47,260 bases of DNA from Mycobacterium sp. 1465703.0. GTDB lineage: Bacteria; Actinomycetota; Actinomycetes; Mycobacteriales; Mycobacteriaceae. Made by a program: the position numbers and the translations under genes. Shown one piece after another: positions 11,483-25,600 of this stretch; position 1 is the first letter of the stretch, and each line of letters begins with the position of its first letter. The notes beneath the pieces were generated by a model. That model had not been told where the DNA came from, did not search any database, and saw only the letters and a list, made by a program, of their open reading frames with translations. The stretch spans positions 1 to 47,260 of the forward strand of contig NZ_LZKU01000124.1 in assembly GCF_001672975.1 (NCBI RefSeq), read 5' to 3'.

Positions 11483-12640
11483 GTGTACGTCCGGCATTTG
11501 GGACTGCGCGACTTCCGGTCCTGGGCACACGCCGACCTCGAATTGCAGCCTGGTCGGACGGTCTTCATCGGTTCGAATGGGTTCGGGAAGACGAATCTTC
11601 TTGAGGCTGTGTGGTATTCGAGCACGCTGGGCTCACATCGGGTGGGCACGGATGCGCCGCTGATTCGGGCCGGCGCCGAGCGCGCGGTGGTGTCCACGAT
11701 CGTGGTCAACGAGGGCAGGGAATGCGCGGTCGATCTGGAGATCGCGGCCGGCCGGGCGAACAAGGCGCGGCTGAATCGCTCACCGGTGCGTAGCACGCGC
11801 GAAGTGATCGGCGTTTTGCGCGCGGTGCTGTTCGCACCCGAAGACTTGTCTTTGGTCCGGGGTGATCCGTCCGACCGGCGGCGTTACCTCGACGATCTGG
11901 CGACGGTGCGCCGCCCGGCAGTGGCCGCGGTGCGCGGTGACTACGAAAAAGTTCTGCGGCAGCGGACCGCGCTGTTGAAATCGCTGACCGGAGCGCGGTA
12001 CCGCGGCGACCGGAGCGCGCTGGACACTCTAGACGTGTGGGACAGTCGCCTCGCCGAACACGGCGCTCAGATGATGGCCGCCCGGATCGATTTGGTCAAC
12101 CAGTTGGCACCGGAGGTGGAGAAGGCCTATCAGCTGTTGGCCCCGGGATCACGGGCCGCGTCCATCAGTTATCGATCGAGCCTGGGCGCCGAGGCCGCGG
12201 CCGATATTGCCGGTGGGGACCGCGAGTTCCTGGAGGCGGCCCTGTTGGCTGCACTGTCGGCACGGCGCGATGCTGAACTGGAGCGCGGCATGTGCCTGGT
12301 CGGACCGCATCGCGACGACCTGGAATTGTGGCTCGGCGACCAGCCCGCGAAAGGCTTTGCCAGCCATGGCGAATCGTGGTCGTTCGCATTGTCACTGCGG
12401 CTGGCCGCGTATGAACTGCTGCGCGCCGAGGAAAGTGAACCCGTGTTGTTACTCGACGATGTGTTCGCCGAACTCGATACCGCCCGGCGCCGCGCGCTAG
12501 CCACGGTGGCTGAATCGGCCGAACAGGTGCTGGTGACCGCAGCGGTGCTCGAAGACATCCCGGCGGACTGGGAGGCTCGGCAGGTGTACGTCGACTTACG
12601 TGACAGCGACTCGGGCCGGGTATCGGAGATGCACTTATGA
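11483..12640 (+). CDS. recF: RecF, recombination mediator ATPase
   Basis: SMC-like ATPase that helps load RecA at gapped DNA and stalled forks. The 385-residue product has Walker [15 protein letters not shown] near the N-terminus, the family motif [17 protein letters not shown], an ABC-type signature region [17 protein letters not shown], and Walker [15 protein letters not shown]. The GTG at 11483 abuts the dnaN stop. The 3' end overlaps the next gene by four bases (ATGA). Confidence 0.96.
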   Translation: MYVRHLGLRDFRSWAHADLELQPGRTVFIGSNGFGKTNLLEAVWYSSTLGSHRVGTDAPLIRAGAERAVVSTIVVNEGRECAVDLEIAAGRANKARLNRSPVRSTREVIGVLRAVLFAPEDLSLVRGDPSDRRRYLDDLATVRRPAVAAVRGDYEKVLRQRTALLKSLTGARYRGDRSALDTLDVWDSRLAEHGAQMMAARIDLVNQLAPEVEKAYQLLAPGSRAASISYRSSLGAEAAADIAGGDREFLEAALLAALSARRDAELERGMCLVGPHRDDLELWLGDQPAKGFASHGESWSFALSLRLAAYELLRAEESEPVLLLDDVFAELDTARRRALATVAESAEQVLVTAAVLEDIPADWEARQVYVDLRDSDSGRVSEMHL

Positions 12641-13188
12641 CCGGCGAGGGTCCGGGTCCGGGCGAGCCATCGAACGCGCTGAGCGGCATCGATCTGGTCA
12701 GGCGCACCCTCGAGGAGGCGCGGGCAGCGGCCCGGGCACAGGGAAAAGACGCAGGTCGCGGTCGCGCGGTGCCCCCCGCCCCGCGCCGGGTGGCAGGTCA
12801 GCGGCGCAGCTGGTCGGGGCCCGGGCCCGACGTTCGAGATCCCCAACCGCTGGGCAGGCTGGCGCGCGATCTGGCGAAGAAACGCGGATGGTCGGCCCAA
12901 GTCGCCGAGGGCATGGTGCTGGGCAATTGGCCGGCCGTGGTGGGCCACCAGATCGCCGACCATGCCGTTCCGACCACCCTGCACGACGGTGTGCTGAGCG
13001 TGGCCGCCGAATCGACGGCGTGGGCCACCCAATTGCGGATGATGCAGTCGCAGCTGTTGGCCAAGATCGCCGCCGCGGTGGGCAACGGTGTGGTGACGTC
13101 GCTGAAAATCACCGGCCCTACCGCCCCGTCCTGGCGCAAAGGGCCGCGTCATATCGCTGGAAGAGGCCCGCGCGACACGTACGGTTAG
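12637..13188 (+). CDS. dciA: DciA-like DUF721 protein (Rv0004 orthologue)
   Basis: A 183-residue member of the DUF721 family, whose DciA branch loads the replicative helicase DnaB in bacteria that lack DnaC. The N-terminal 70 residues are basic and disordered. The folded part runs from [21 protein letters not shown] through [35 protein letters not shown] and a long helix [19 protein letters not shown]. The start overlaps recF (ATGA). Together with dnaA, dnaN and gyrase it completes an initiation gene set. Confidence 0.9.
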   Translation: MTGEGPGPGEPSNALSGIDLVRRTLEEARAAARAQGKDAGRGRAVPPAPRRVAGQRRSWSGPGPDVRDPQPLGRLARDLAKKRGWSAQVAEGMVLGNWPAVVGHQIADHAVPTTLHDGVLSVAAESTAWATQLRMMQSQLLAKIAAAVGNGVVTSLKITGPTAPSWRKGPRHIAGRGPRDTYG

Positions 13189-13247
13189 GGGGTTCGATTC
13201 CGGTCCGCGGATCCCCACCCGCGGGTTCGTCCACAGGCCGCTGAAAT

Positions 13248-13348
13248 CGGCCAGAACGACGCGGACCCCCTCCACGCACGTCGGGACGCGGCCAGAATAA
13301 AGAAATCGTGCGCACGGCGCGGTGAGCTGGGTAGAAACGCGGCCAGAA
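13248..13348. repeat. Three direct copies of CGGCCAGAA upstream of gyrB
   Basis: CGGCCAGAA occurs at 13248-13256, 13289-13297 and 13340-13348. The second and third copies extend to the 12-mer ACGCGGCCAGAA. Spacings are 41 and 51 bp, about four and five helical turns, and the last copy ends 25 bp before the candidate gyrB -10. Confidence 0.7.
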
Positions 13349-13373
13349 AATCGGTCCTGGCGGCTGATCACGC

Positions 13374-13379
13374 TAGACT
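13374..13379 (+). promoter_or_regulatory. Candidate -10 of the gyrBA promoter
   Basis: TAGACT fits TANNNT. Six bases separate it from an ATG at 13386, the spacing expected for a leaderless mycobacterial transcript. The -35 is unclear. Confidence 0.5.
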
Positions 13380-13385
13380 GGCAGC

Positions 13386-13403
13386 ATGCGACTGTTGCGG
13401 TGA
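13386..13403 (+). CDS. Possible leaderless 5-residue leader peptide before gyrB
   Basis: ATG at the predicted transcription start opens MRLLR and ends at TGA 13401-13403, 42 bp before the gyrB GTG. It is supported only by its position relative to TAGACT; translation is not shown. Confidence 0.3.
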   Translation: MRLLR

Positions 13404-13421
13404 CTGGAACCGCCCGCATGA

Positions 13422-15479
<2,058 letters not shown>

Positions 15480-15520
15480 GCGATCAGACCGGCCACCGTT
15501 GAACAACCAACGAGGAATAC

Positions 15521-18040
15521 ATGACTGACACCACGCTGCCACCAGGCGACGACTCCGTCGACCGGATCCAACCGGTTGACATTCAGCAGGAGATGCAGCG
15601 CAGCTACATCGATTACGCGATGAGCGTCATCGTCGGCCGCGCGCTGCCCGAGGTTCGCGACGGTCTTAAGCCGGTGCACCGCCGGGTGCTCTATGCGATG
15701 TATGACTCCGGCTTCCGCCCGGACCGCAGTCACGCCAAGTCGGCGCGGTCGGTGGCCGAGACGATGGGTAACTACCACCCGCACGGCGACGCCTCGATTT
15801 ACGACACCCTGGTCCGGATGGCCCAGCCGTGGTCGCTGCGCTATCCGTTGGTCGACGGGCAGGGCAACTTCGGCTCCCCCGGTAACGACCCGCCGGCCGC
15901 CATGCGGTACACCGAGGCACGGCTGACTCCGCTCGCGATGGAGATGTTGCGTGAAATCGACGAGGAGACAGTCGATTTCATCCCCAACTATGACGGCCGC
16001 GTGCAGGAGCCGACCGTACTGCCCAGCCGGTTCCCCAACCTGCTGGCCAACGGCTCCGGCGGCATCGCGGTCGGGATGGCGACCAACATCCCACCGCACA
16101 ACCTGCGCGAATTGGCCGAGGCCGTCTACTGGTGCCTGGACAATCACGAGGCCGACGAAGAGGCCACGCTGGCCGCGGTGTGTGAGCGGGTCAAGGGCCC
16201 GGACTTCCCCACCTATGGTCTGATCGTCGGATCGCAAGGCATTCACGACGCCTACACCACCGGCCGCGGCTCCATCCGGATGCGCGGAGTCGTTGAGGTA
16301 GAAGAAGATTCACGCGGCCGCACCTCGCTGGTGATCACCGAGCTGCCGTATCAGGTGAACCACGACAACTTCATCACCTCGATCGCCGAGCAGGTTCGCG
16401 ACGGCAAGCTGGCCGGCATCTCCAACATCGAAGACCAGTCCAGCGATCGCGTCGGTTTGCGCATCGTGGTGGAGATCAAGCGCGACGCCGTGGCCAAGGT
16501 GGTGCTGAACAACCTCTACAAGCACACCCAGCTGCAGACCAGCTTCGGCGCCAACATGTTGTCGATCGTCGACGGGGTGCCACGCACGCTGCGACTCGAC
16601 CAGATGATCCGCTACTACGTCGCGCATCAACTCGACGTCATCGTCCGGCGCACCACCTACCGGCTGCGCAAGGCCAACGAACGCGCGCACATCTTGCGCG
16701 GTCTGGTCAAAGCACTCGACGCGCTCGACGAGGTCATCGCCTTGATCCGTGCCTCGGACACCGTCGAGATCGCCCGGGCCGGGCTGATCGAACTGCTGGA
16801 TATCGATGAGATCCAGGCCCAGGCGATCCTGGACATGCAGTTGCGCCGGCTGGCCGCCCTGGAACGCCAGCGCATCGTCGATGACCTGGCCAAGATCGAG
16901 GCCGAGATCGCCGACCTGGAAGACATCCTGGCCAAGCCCGAGCGGCAGCGCCGGATCGTGCACGACGAGCTCGCCGAGATCGTCGACAAGCACGGCGACG
17001 AGCGTCGTACCCGGATCATCGCCGCCGACGGTGAGGTCAACGATGAGGACCTGATCGCTCGCGAGGACGTGGTGGTCACCATCACCGAGACCGGCTACGC
17101 CAAACGCACCAAGACCGACCTGTACCGCAGCCAGAAGCGCGGCGGCAAAGGCGTGCAGGGCGCCGGCCTCAAGCAGGACGACATAGTGCGGCACTTCTTC
17201 GTGTCCTCCACGCACGACTGGATCCTGTTCTTCACCACGCAGGGCCGGGTGTACCGCGCCAAGGCCTATGAGCTGCCGGAGGCGTCGAGGACTGCGCGCG
17301 GTCAGCACGTCGCCAACCTGCTGGCGTTCCAACCCGAGGAACGTATCGCCCAGGTGATCCAGATCCGCAGCTACGAGGATGCCCCGTACCTGGTGCTGGC
17401 CACCCGCAACGGACTGGTCAAGAAAACCAAGCTGACCGACTTCGACTCCAACCGCTCGGGCGGAATCGTGGCGATCAACCTGCGCGACGGCGACGAGCTG
17501 GTCGGTGCGGTGCTGTGCTCGGCCGATGAGGACCTGTTGTTGGTCTCGGCGAACGGCCAGTCCATCAGGTTCTCGGCGACCGACGAGGCGCTGCGGCCGA
17601 TGGGCCGCGCCACCTCCGGTGTGCAGGGCATGCGGTTCAACGCCGATGACTACCTGTTGTCGCTCAACGTGGTCCGCGAGGGCACCTACCTGCTGGTGGC
17701 GACGTCGGGCGGGTACGCCAAGCGCACCGCGATCGAGGAGTATCCGGTGCAGGGCCGCGGCGGCAAGGGGGTACTGACGGTGATGTATGACCGTCGGCGT
17801 GGCAGGCTGGTTGGTGCGTTGATCGTCGATGAGGACAGCGAGCTGTACGCAATCACCTCGGGAGGCGGCGTCATCCGCACCGCGGCGGGCCAGGTCCGCA
17901 AGGCGGGACGGCAGACCAAGGGCGTGCGTCTGATGAACCTGGGTGAGGAAAACACGCTGTTGGCCATTGCTCGCAACGCTGAAGAAAACGCGGACGAAGT
18001 CGTCGAGGAAAGCGGCGGTGCCGCGCAGTCGGACAGCTAG
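15521..18040 (+). CDS. gyrA: GyrA, DNA gyrase subunit A
   Basis: DNA-breaking and rejoining subunit of gyrase. The 839-residue protein carries the quinolone-resistance region [15 protein letters not shown]; residues equivalent to M. tuberculosis 88, 90, 91 and 94 are Gly, Ala, Ser and Asp, the drug-susceptible set, and position 95 is Thr. The catalytic tyrosine lies in [10 protein letters not shown] (Tyr130). No intein is inserted there. The C-terminal beta-pinwheel has the GyrA box QKRGGKG and repeated blades such as [11 protein letters not shown] and [16 protein letters not shown]. The start at 15521 gives MTDTTLPP. Confidence 0.98.
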   Translation: MTDTTLPPGDDSVDRIQPVDIQQEMQRSYIDYAMSVIVGRALPEVRDGLKPVHRRVLYAMYDSGFRPDRSHAKSARSVAETMGNYHPHGDASIYDTLVRMAQPWSLRYPLVDGQGNFGSPGNDPPAAMRYTEARLTPLAMEMLREIDEETVDFIPNYDGRVQEPTVLPSRFPNLLANGSGGIAVGMATNIPPHNLRELAEAVYWCLDNHEADEEATLAAVCERVKGPDFPTYGLIVGSQGIHDAYTTGRGSIRMRGVVEVEEDSRGRTSLVITELPYQVNHDNFITSIAEQVRDGKLAGISNIEDQSSDRVGLRIVVEIKRDAVAKVVLNNLYKHTQLQTSFGANMLSIVDGVPRTLRLDQMIRYYVAHQLDVIVRRTTYRLRKANERAHILRGLVKALDALDEVIALIRASDTVEIARAGLIELLDIDEIQAQAILDMQLRRLAALERQRIVDDLAKIEAEIADLEDILAKPERQRRIVHDELAEIVDKHGDERRTRIIAADGEVNDEDLIAREDVVVTITETGYAKRTKTDLYRSQKRGGKGVQGAGLKQDDIVRHFFVSSTHDWILFFTTQGRVYRAKAYELPEASRTARGQHVANLLAFQPEERIAQVIQIRSYEDAPYLVLATRNGLVKKTKLTDFDSNRSGGIVAINLRDGDELVGAVLCSADEDLLLVSANGQSIRFSATDEALRPMGRATSGVQGMRFNADDYLLSLNVVREGTYLLVATSGGYAKRTAIEEYPVQGRGGKGVLTVMYDRRRGRLVGALIVDEDSELYAITSGGGVIRTAAGQVRKAGRQTKGVRLMNLGEENTLLAIARNAEENADEVVEESGGAAQSDS

Positions 18041-18129
18041 TCGCTACCCAGCCACTAGACTCAGCCCGACCAGGACATAATGCGACTGCACCGCGTTTGC
18101 GGCCCAGGTAGGAGACCTAAGGAGTCGGG

Positions 18130-19023
18130 GTGACCTCACCGAACGAGCCGGGCGCCCCCAAAAAGGGGGACAGCCCCAACGGGGATGGTTCGGTCGAGCG
18201 TGCCGGTGTGCGCCGCGCGGCGCCGCCTGCACAGAGTGGCCGTGGCCAAGAGGGCGGGGATGGACCACCCTGGCAGCGGGTCGGTGCCCGGCCGGCGCAG
18301 CCGGGGCCGCGCCAAAACGAGCCGCCCACCGAGAAGCGGCCCTCGGGCCAGCCCGCCGGCGTCGAGGCCCGGCTGAACCGGTTCATCTCCGGCACCGCCG
18401 CGCCCGGAGCCGGCGCCCCATCGCATGCCAAAGAGCCCGAACCCGCGCACACCCGCGGCGAGGGATCGCCGACCGAGGCCTACGCCAGTGAACTACCGGA
18501 TTTGTCCGGGCCGGTGCCGCGCGGCCCGCACCGCAAGCCCGCCCCCGAGCGCCCGGCGGAGACGCCGAGTTCGTCGGGAACCGGTCGCCCGGCGGCCGTC
18601 GAAACCCGGGAGAGCCGCGAAAATCGGGACAACCGCGTCCAGGTGGCCCGGCGCACGCGGGGCCCGGTGCGTGCCAGCATGCAGATCCGCCGGATCGACC
18701 CATGGAGCACGCTGAAGGTGTCGCTGCTGCTCTCGGTGGCGTTGTTCTTCGTCTGGATGATCGCGGTGGCGTTCCTCTACCTGGTGCTCGGCGGCATGGG
18801 CGTGTGGTCCAAGCTGAACAGCAACGTCGGTGACTTGTTGAACAACACCAGCGGCAGCAGCGGCGAACTGGTGTCCAGCGGCACGATTTTCGGCGGCGCC
18901 GTCCTGATCGGTTTGGTCAACATCGTGTTGCTGACCGCGATGGCCACCATCGCCGCGTTCGTCTACAACCTGACCACCGATCTGATCGGCGGCATCGAAG
19001 TGACGTTGGCGGATCGCGACTAG
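18130..19023 (+). CDS. Membrane protein with DUF3566 domain (Rv0007 orthologue)
   Basis: A 297-residue protein. Residues 1-190 are hydrophilic, rich in Pro, Gly, Arg and Glu, and probably disordered. The C-terminal DUF3566 domain starts at [20 protein letters not shown] and contains two membrane spans ([20 protein letters not shown] and [20 protein letters not shown]). The function is unknown; the gene regularly follows gyrA in actinobacteria. GTG at 18130 after AAGGAG is the likely start, 89 bp past gyrA. Confidence 0.87.
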   Translation: MTSPNEPGAPKKGDSPNGDGSVERAGVRRAAPPAQSGRGQEGGDGPPWQRVGARPAQPGPRQNEPPTEKRPSGQPAGVEARLNRFISGTAAPGAGAPSHAKEPEPAHTRGEGSPTEAYASELPDLSGPVPRGPHRKPAPERPAETPSSSGTGRPAAVETRESRENRDNRVQVARRTRGPVRASMQIRRIDPWSTLKVSLLLSVALFFVWMIAVAFLYLVLGGMGVWSKLNSNVGDLLNNTSGSSGELVSSGTIFGGAVLIGLVNIVLLTAMATIAAFVYNLTTDLIGGIEVTLADRD

Positions 19024-19038
19024 CGTGATGCAGCGCTT

Positions 19039-19068
19039 TTGGGAGTAAGGCGGCTATTGCGGTAATCT
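19039..19068 (+). promoter_or_regulatory. Candidate promoter of the tRNA-Ile gene
   Basis: TTGGGA (19039-19044) and TAATCT (19063-19068) are separated by 18 bp and would start transcription about 18 nt before tRNA-Ile. Confidence 0.5.
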
Positions 19069-19092
19069 CGTCGCTCGGCCGTACGCGAGTAC

Positions 19093-19166
19093 GGGCCTAT
19101 AGCTCAGGCGGTTAGAGCGCTTCGCTGATAACGAAGAGGTCGGAGGTTCGAGTCCTCCTAGGCCCA
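19093..19166 (+). tRNA. ileT: tRNA-Ile (GAT anticodon)
   Basis: Full 74-nt cloverleaf: acceptor GGGCCTA pairs with TAGGCCC, the anticodon arm is TTCGC-TGATAAC-GAAG with anticodon GAT, and the T arm is GGAGG-TTCGAGT-CCTCC. The discriminator is A. The terminal CCA is not encoded. Confidence 0.98.
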
Positions 19167-19314
19167 CAACCATGTGCCCGTCAAGACGTTGCGTAAGACT
19201 CGCACTGCCACTGGTAGTGATCGCCGTATTGGCAGCGGTGGTGCGGTCACGGCGTGGAGTCGAGGTCTGGCACGTGGCTGTGGATGACTCCGGTCAACCA
19301 CTCAGTCACGATGA

Positions 19315-19387
19315 GGGGCCTTAGCTCAGTTGGTAGAGCACCGCCTTTGCAAGGCGGGTGTCAGGGGTTCGATTCCCCTAGGCTCCA
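19315..19387 (+). tRNA. alaT: tRNA-Ala (TGC anticodon)
   Basis: Full 73-nt cloverleaf: acceptor GGGGCCT pairs with AGGCTCC (one G-T), the anticodon loop is in CCGCC-TTTGCAA-GGCGG with anticodon TGC, and the T arm is AGGGG-TTCGATT-CCCCT. It lies 148 bp after tRNA-Ile and is probably cotranscribed. It marks the left border of the accessory lipid cluster. Confidence 0.98.
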
Positions 19388-19399
19388 CAAGCCGCGAAC

Positions 19400-19442
19400 G
19401 CGGGCGGTAGATCCGTTACGTTGCACCTTTGGTTCCGCCCGC
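19400..19442 (+). terminator. Inverted repeat after tRNA-Ala
   Basis: GCGGGCGG (19400-19407) and CCGCCCGC (19435-19442) form a perfect 8-bp GC stem around a 27-nt loop, 12 bp past alaT. No T run follows, so it would be an intrinsic terminator of the mycobacterial type at best. Confidence 0.35.
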
Positions 19443-19648
19443 CGAATACAACTTTTGGTTAACTCTCGCCACAGGCACAACCTGGGTTTCCAGATCGTTC
19501 CGCGAACCGACGGGGATCGGCTAACATGCCCGACAACTGACCGGTTGCTACCCCGATAACGCAGCCCACAGCGTAACTCCACCGTGCGGTGAGGAGGGAC
19601 GGCTTTGACTGGGCCATTTCGTAATGGGGCGCCGCCTCAGGGTTCGCT

Positions 19649-22600
19649 ATGTCGGTGAATCCGATGCGCACCGCACCCGGTGTTCCCATTGCGGTCATCG
19701 GCATGGCTTGCCGACTGCCTGGTGGGATCGACTCTCCTGAGCAGTTGTGGCAGGCGTTGCTGCGCGGCGACGATCTGGTCACCGAAATTCCACCCGAGCG
19801 CTGGGACGCCGACGAGTACTACGACCCGCAGGCCGGCGTGCCCGGGCGGTCGGTATGCAAATGGGGTGCGTTCCTGAAGGACGCGGCGGCCTTTGACCCC
19901 GAATTTTTCGGCATCACCGAAAAAGAAGCGACAGCGATGGATCCCCAGCACCGCTTGCTGCTGGAAACCTCGTGGGAGGCCATGGAGCATGCCGGACTGA
20001 CGCACGCCGGCCTGGCCCAGTCGCGGACGGGCGTGTTCGTCGGGTTGATGCATGACGACTACCAATTCGTGCACGCCGAATCCAACGCCCTGGAGGGGCC
20101 CTACGGATACATGGGGAATAGCTTCGCCATGGGTTCCGGGCGGATCGCCTACACGATGGGACTACGCGGGCCGGCGATGACAGTGGACACCGCATGCTCA
20201 TCCGGACTGGCCGCAGTGCATGTTGCTGGTCGTAGCTTGCAGGACGGCGAAAGCGACATAGCCCTTGCCGGCGGCGCCTCGCTATCGTTCGAGCCGCGCA
20301 AATCCTGTTCGGGTTCCGCCATCGGCATGTTGTCGTCGACCGGACGCTGCCACGCATTCGACATCGCCGCCGACGGCTTCGTGGTCGGCGAGGGTTGTGT
20401 CATGTTGCTGTTCAAGCGGTTACCCGATGCGCTCCGCGACGACGACCGCATCTTGGCTGTGCTGCGCGGGACCGCTGCGAACCAGGACGGGCATACGCCG
20501 AATATCGTGACGCCGTCGCGGGCCGCACAAGTCGAGGCCTATCGGGCGGCATTGGCCGCGGCCGACGTGGACGCCCACACGGTCGGCATGGTCGAGGCGC
20601 ACGGCCCGGGCACCCCGGTGGGTGATCCCATCGAATACGCCAGCCTGGCAGAGGTTTACGGCCTCGACGGACCATGCGCGCTGGCTTCGGTGAAGACCAA
20701 CTTCGGCCACACCCAGTCGGCTGCCGGCGCGCTCGGGCTGATGAAGGCGATCCTGGCGCTGCAGCACGGTGTGATTCCGCGCAATCTGCACTTCAGCCGA
20801 CTGCCGGACGAGATCTCCCAGATCGAAACCAACCTCTTTGTGCCACAAGAGAATACGTTGTGGCCGAACAACGGTGAGCAGCGGCCCCGGCGGGCGGCGG
20901 TATCGTCGTACGGGTTCTCGGGCACCAACGTGCACGCGATCGTGGAGCAGGCTCCCGAGGTGGCTGTACCGAGCGGCGGGCCGGTCACCAAGGCCTTGGA
21001 CGGGCCGCTGATTTTCCCGCTGTCGGCGACCTCGGCGGACGGACTGCGGCAAACCGCCGGGCGGCTCGCCGGCTGGGTCGAGGCACACGCGTCGCGCCTT
21101 GCACCTTCGGATCTCGCATACACACTTGCTCGTCGCCGTACCCACCGGCCGGTTCGCACCGCGGTCATCGCAGGAGGCATCGAGGAGCTGACCGCGGGTT
21201 TGCGCGAGATCGCCGCCGGCGATTTTCCCTACCAACCCGCCGCCGGGCAGGGCGATAAAGGGCCGGTATGGCTGTTCTCCGGTCAGGGTTCGCAGTGGGC
21301 CGCGATGGGCGCCAAGTTGCTTGCGACCGAACCGGTCTTCGCCGCGACCGTCGCCAAGGTCGAGCCGCTTATCGCCGAAGAGTCTGGTTTCTCTGTCACT
21401 GAGGCGATTTCGGCACCCGAGGCGGTGGCCGAGATTGACCGGATCCAGCCCGCACTGTTCACCATGCAGGTCGCACTGGCAGCGACGATGAGGGCGTACG
21501 GGGTCGAGCCGGGCGCGGTGATCGGCCACTCGATGGGCGAGGCCGCCGCCGCGGTTGTGGCGGGAGCGCTCTCGCTGGGCGACGGGGTGCGGGTGATCTG
21601 CCGCCGCTCGCGGTTGATGTCCACCATCGCGGGCTCAGGCGCGATGGCGTCGGTGGAATTGCCTGCGGAGCAAGTGCTTTTGGAACTGACGGCCCGCGCC
21701 GTCGACGACGTCGTGCTGGCAGTGGTGGCTTCACCGCGGTCCACAGTGATCGGCGGCGCGACGCAGACGGTGCGCGATCTGGTCGCGGCATGGGAGCACC
21801 GCGACATCATGGCCCGCGAGATCGCCGTCGATGTCGCCTCGCACACCCCGCAGGTCGATCCGATCCTCGACGAGTTGACCGAGGTTCTGGCAGGGCTTGA
21901 GGCCCTGACACCGCAGGTACCGTTTTACTCCGCAACAGCGTTCGATCCGCGCGAGCAGCCCGTGTGCGACGCCTGGTACTGGTCGGACAACCTGCGCCAC
22001 ATGGTGCGGTTCGCCGCCGCGGTACAGGCGGCGTTGGAGGACGGCTTCCGGGTCTTCGCCGAGTTGGCTCCGCACCCGCTGCTCACTTACGCCGTCGAGC
22101 AGACGGCCGACAGCCTCGGCATGCCGCTGGCCGCAATCGCGGCGATGCGCCGTGAGCAAGTGCTGCCGCACGGGCTGCGCGGCTTCCTCACCGAACTGTT
22201 CAGTGCCGGTGCGGCGATGGACTTTTCGGTGCTCTATCCCGGTGGCCGGCTGGTGGATGCCCCACTGCCGGCCTGGAATCACCGTCCGCTGCTGCTCACC
22301 CGCGGCGGGCAGGATTCACCGGCTCGCGGCACCTGCACAATCGCGGTGCACCCGTTGTTGGGCGCGCATGTGCGATTACCCGAGGAGCCGGAGCGCCACG
22401 TGTGGCAGGGCGAGGTCGGCACAGCGGCGCACCCCTGGCTGGGCGACCACTGCGTAAACAACGTGGCCGCTCTCCCGGGAGCGGCCTACTGCGAGATGGC
22501 GTTGGCCGCCGCGCGCACCGTCCTCGGCGAGACGTCCGAAGTACGCGACATCCGTTTCGAGGCACTGTTGTTGCTGGACGACGAAACGCCGGTTTCTGCC

Positions 22601-25600
22601 GTCGCGTCGGTGACCTCGCCGGGCGCCGTCGACTTCGTGGTGGAAACTTTCCAGGACACCACGCAGGTCCGGCGGGCGACGGCGGTGCTGCACGCCGCAG
22701 CCGCCGAGAACCCGCCGCGGCCGTACCACATGCCCGCGCTACTCGCGGCCCACACGCACCGGCTGGATGGGACCGAGCTGCGAAAGCAGTTCGACGGGCA
22801 CGGATTGCAATACGGCCCGGCCTTCGCCGGCCTGGTCGCGGTGCACCGAACCGACGAGACGGCCGGCACCGTACTCGCCGAGGTCGGGCTCCCCGGCCCC
22901 ATCCGTTCACAACTGAGCGCCTACGGCGCGCACCCCGCCTTGCTGGACGCCTGCTTTCAGTCGGTCGCCGTCCATTCGGCCGCACAAGTCGCAGCGAGCG
23001 CCGGCCTGCTGCTGCCGCTGGGAGTACGCCGGATCCGCACCTACGGTTCTGCCCGCGCCGCCCGTTACTGCTACACGCGGGTGACCGGTACCGACGCGGC
23101 CTCGCTGGAGGCCGACGTCGACGTGCTCGACGAGCACGGGACCATCCTGCTGACAGTGCAGGGACTGCAACTCGGCACCGGCGCCTCGGAGAGCGCAAAC
23201 CGTGACCGCGTGTTGAACGAGCGGTTACTGACCATCGAGTGGAATCAACGCACCCTGCCCGAGGTGGACCACGGCGGCACCGCAACGTGGTTGCTGATCA
23301 GCACCTGCGCAACGGCGGATGTCGTGGCCACAGGCCTGACCGATGCGTTGAAGGCCGAGGGTGCCGACTGCGCCACCATGACATGGCCGCAGTATTCGGA
23401 TCACCGGGCCAATGCCGCATTTGTCGGCTCGCATCCAACTGCCGGCCGGGCCGGCGGGGTCGTCATCCTGACCGGTCCCCAGAACGCCAACCCGGACGAG
23501 GCGTGTGCCCGGTTCGGTGCGGATCACGTCCGCCACGTGGTGCGCATTGCCCGCGCGGTCACCGGAATCGACGGCGACCCGCCTCGCCTGTACGTCGTCA
23601 CCCGCAACGCCCAGACGGTGGTACCGGGTGACGTGGTGAATCTGGAACAGGCGGGGTTGCGCGGATTGTTGCGCGCGATCGGGACCGAATATCCGCATCT
23701 GCGCACCACCCAGATCGACATGGACGACGACACCGACACCCAGCAGCTGGCGGGGCAGCTGCTGGGCAGGTCGGAGGAAGACGAGACGGCCTGGCGAAAC
23801 GGCCAGTGGTACACCGCGCGGCTGAGCCCGGCACCACTACGCGCCGACGAGCGGCAAACCGCCGCCGTCGACCACCCGGGCGGTGGGATGCGTCTGCAAA
23901 TCCGCACGCCGGGCGACCTGGAAACGATGGAACTGGTTGCTGTTCAACGCATACCGCCCAGGCTCGGGGAGATCGAGGTGGCGGTGACTGCATCGGGCGT
24001 CAGCTTCGCCGATGTACTGCATGCCCTCGGTCGGTCTCCCGCCGCCGACGGCGATGTGCCACATCTCGGCATCGATTTCACCGGCGTCGTTACCGCGGTT
24101 GGTCCTGACGTGACTACGCACCGGGTGGGCGACCATGTCGGTGGGATTTGCCCAAGTGGTGGGTGGGCGACCTTCGTCACGTGTGATGCTCGTTTGGCCG
24201 CGCCGTTACCACCGGGCCTGACTGATCATCAGGCGGCGGCGGTCAGCACCGGTTACGGCGTCGCCTGGTATGGGCTACACGATCAGGCCCGGATCACCAC
24301 TGGTGAACGCGTGTTGATCCACTCCGCCGCCAGCAGCGTCGGGCAGGCGGCAATCGCGATCGCCCGCGCCGCAGGGGCCGAAGTCTTCGCTACTGCTGGC
24401 ACCGACGACAGACGAGAACTGTTGCGCCACATGGGTGTTGAGCATGTGTACGACTCGCGCAGCACCGACTTCGCCCACCAGATCCGCCGCGACACGGACG
24501 GAGCGGGTGTCGACATCGTGCTCAACTCGCTGACCGGCGCAGCGCAGCGGGCCGGATTGGAAGTGCTGTCCATCGGAGGACGATTCGTCGAGATCGGTAA
24601 GCACGACGTCTACGCGAACACTCAGGTGGGGCTTTTTCCGTTCCGCCGCAACCTGACATTCCATTACGTCGATCTGACGCTGATGTCGCAGAGTCACCCG
24701 AAGCGGATCGGTGAACTGCTCACCACGGTGTATGGGCTTGTCGCGGAAGGGAAGTTGCCATCGCCACGAGGTATTCGGCGTCCGCTCAGCGACGCCGCCA
24801 CAGCGATCCGCGCGATGATCGCAGCAGAGCACACCGGCAAGCGCGTCCTCGACGTGCCCCAGACCGGTAGCACCGATGTCGTGGTGCCGCCCAACCAAGC
24901 CCGGCCTTTCCGGCGCGACAGCTCCTACATCGTCACCGGTGGTTTGGGCGGCATCGGTTTGTTCCTCGCCGAAAAGATGGCCGCGGCCGGCTGTGGCCGC
25001 ATCGTGCTCAGCTCCCGCTCGCGGCCCAGCGCCAAGACGCTGGAAACAATCGAGCTCATCCAGGCGATGGGCACCGATATCCAGGTGGAATGCGCCGACA
25101 TCACCGAGGTTGACACGGCGGAGCGTTTGGTCGCGGCGGCAACCGCCACCGGGCTCCCGTTGCGCGGGGTCCTGCACGCAGCCGCGGTGTTCGAGAACGC
25201 GATGCTGGACAACCTGACCGACGGGCTCGTCGACCGCAACTGGGCTCCAAAGGTGCAGGGCGCGTGGAACTTACATCAGGCCACCGCCGCCTTGCCGTTG
25301 GACTGGTTCTGCTTGTTCTCATCGGCGGTAGGGCTTGTGGGCTCCCCGGGGCAAGCGGCTTACGCCGCGGCTAACAGCTGGCTGGACGCATTCGCCCGCT
25401 GGCGCCGGGCTCAGCGCCTGCCGGCCAACGCGATCGGATGGGCGCTGTGGTCGGAGGTCGGCCGCGCCGCTGAACTGCGAACCGAAACCGGTGAAGACGT
25501 CGCTCCCGGCCAAGACGGCGAAGGTACCGCCATCGCGCACTGGCGGGACACGGCTTTCACCGCCGACGACGGCGCCTATGCGTTCCAGTCGTTGCTGTGT

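Noticed and set aside
13187..13204. GGGGGTTCGATTCCGG after dciA resembles the T arm of a tRNA
   Set aside because: No acceptor, D or anticodon arm can be drawn around it, and the stem is imperfect. It may be chance or a remnant.
19522..19527. TAACAT as a -10 for the synthase gene
   Set aside because: It fits TANNNT but has no -35 and is over 120 bp from the start codon; such hexamers are frequent by chance.
19254..19559. Open frame running through tRNA-Ala
   Set aside because: It crosses a certain tRNA gene and shows no protein features.
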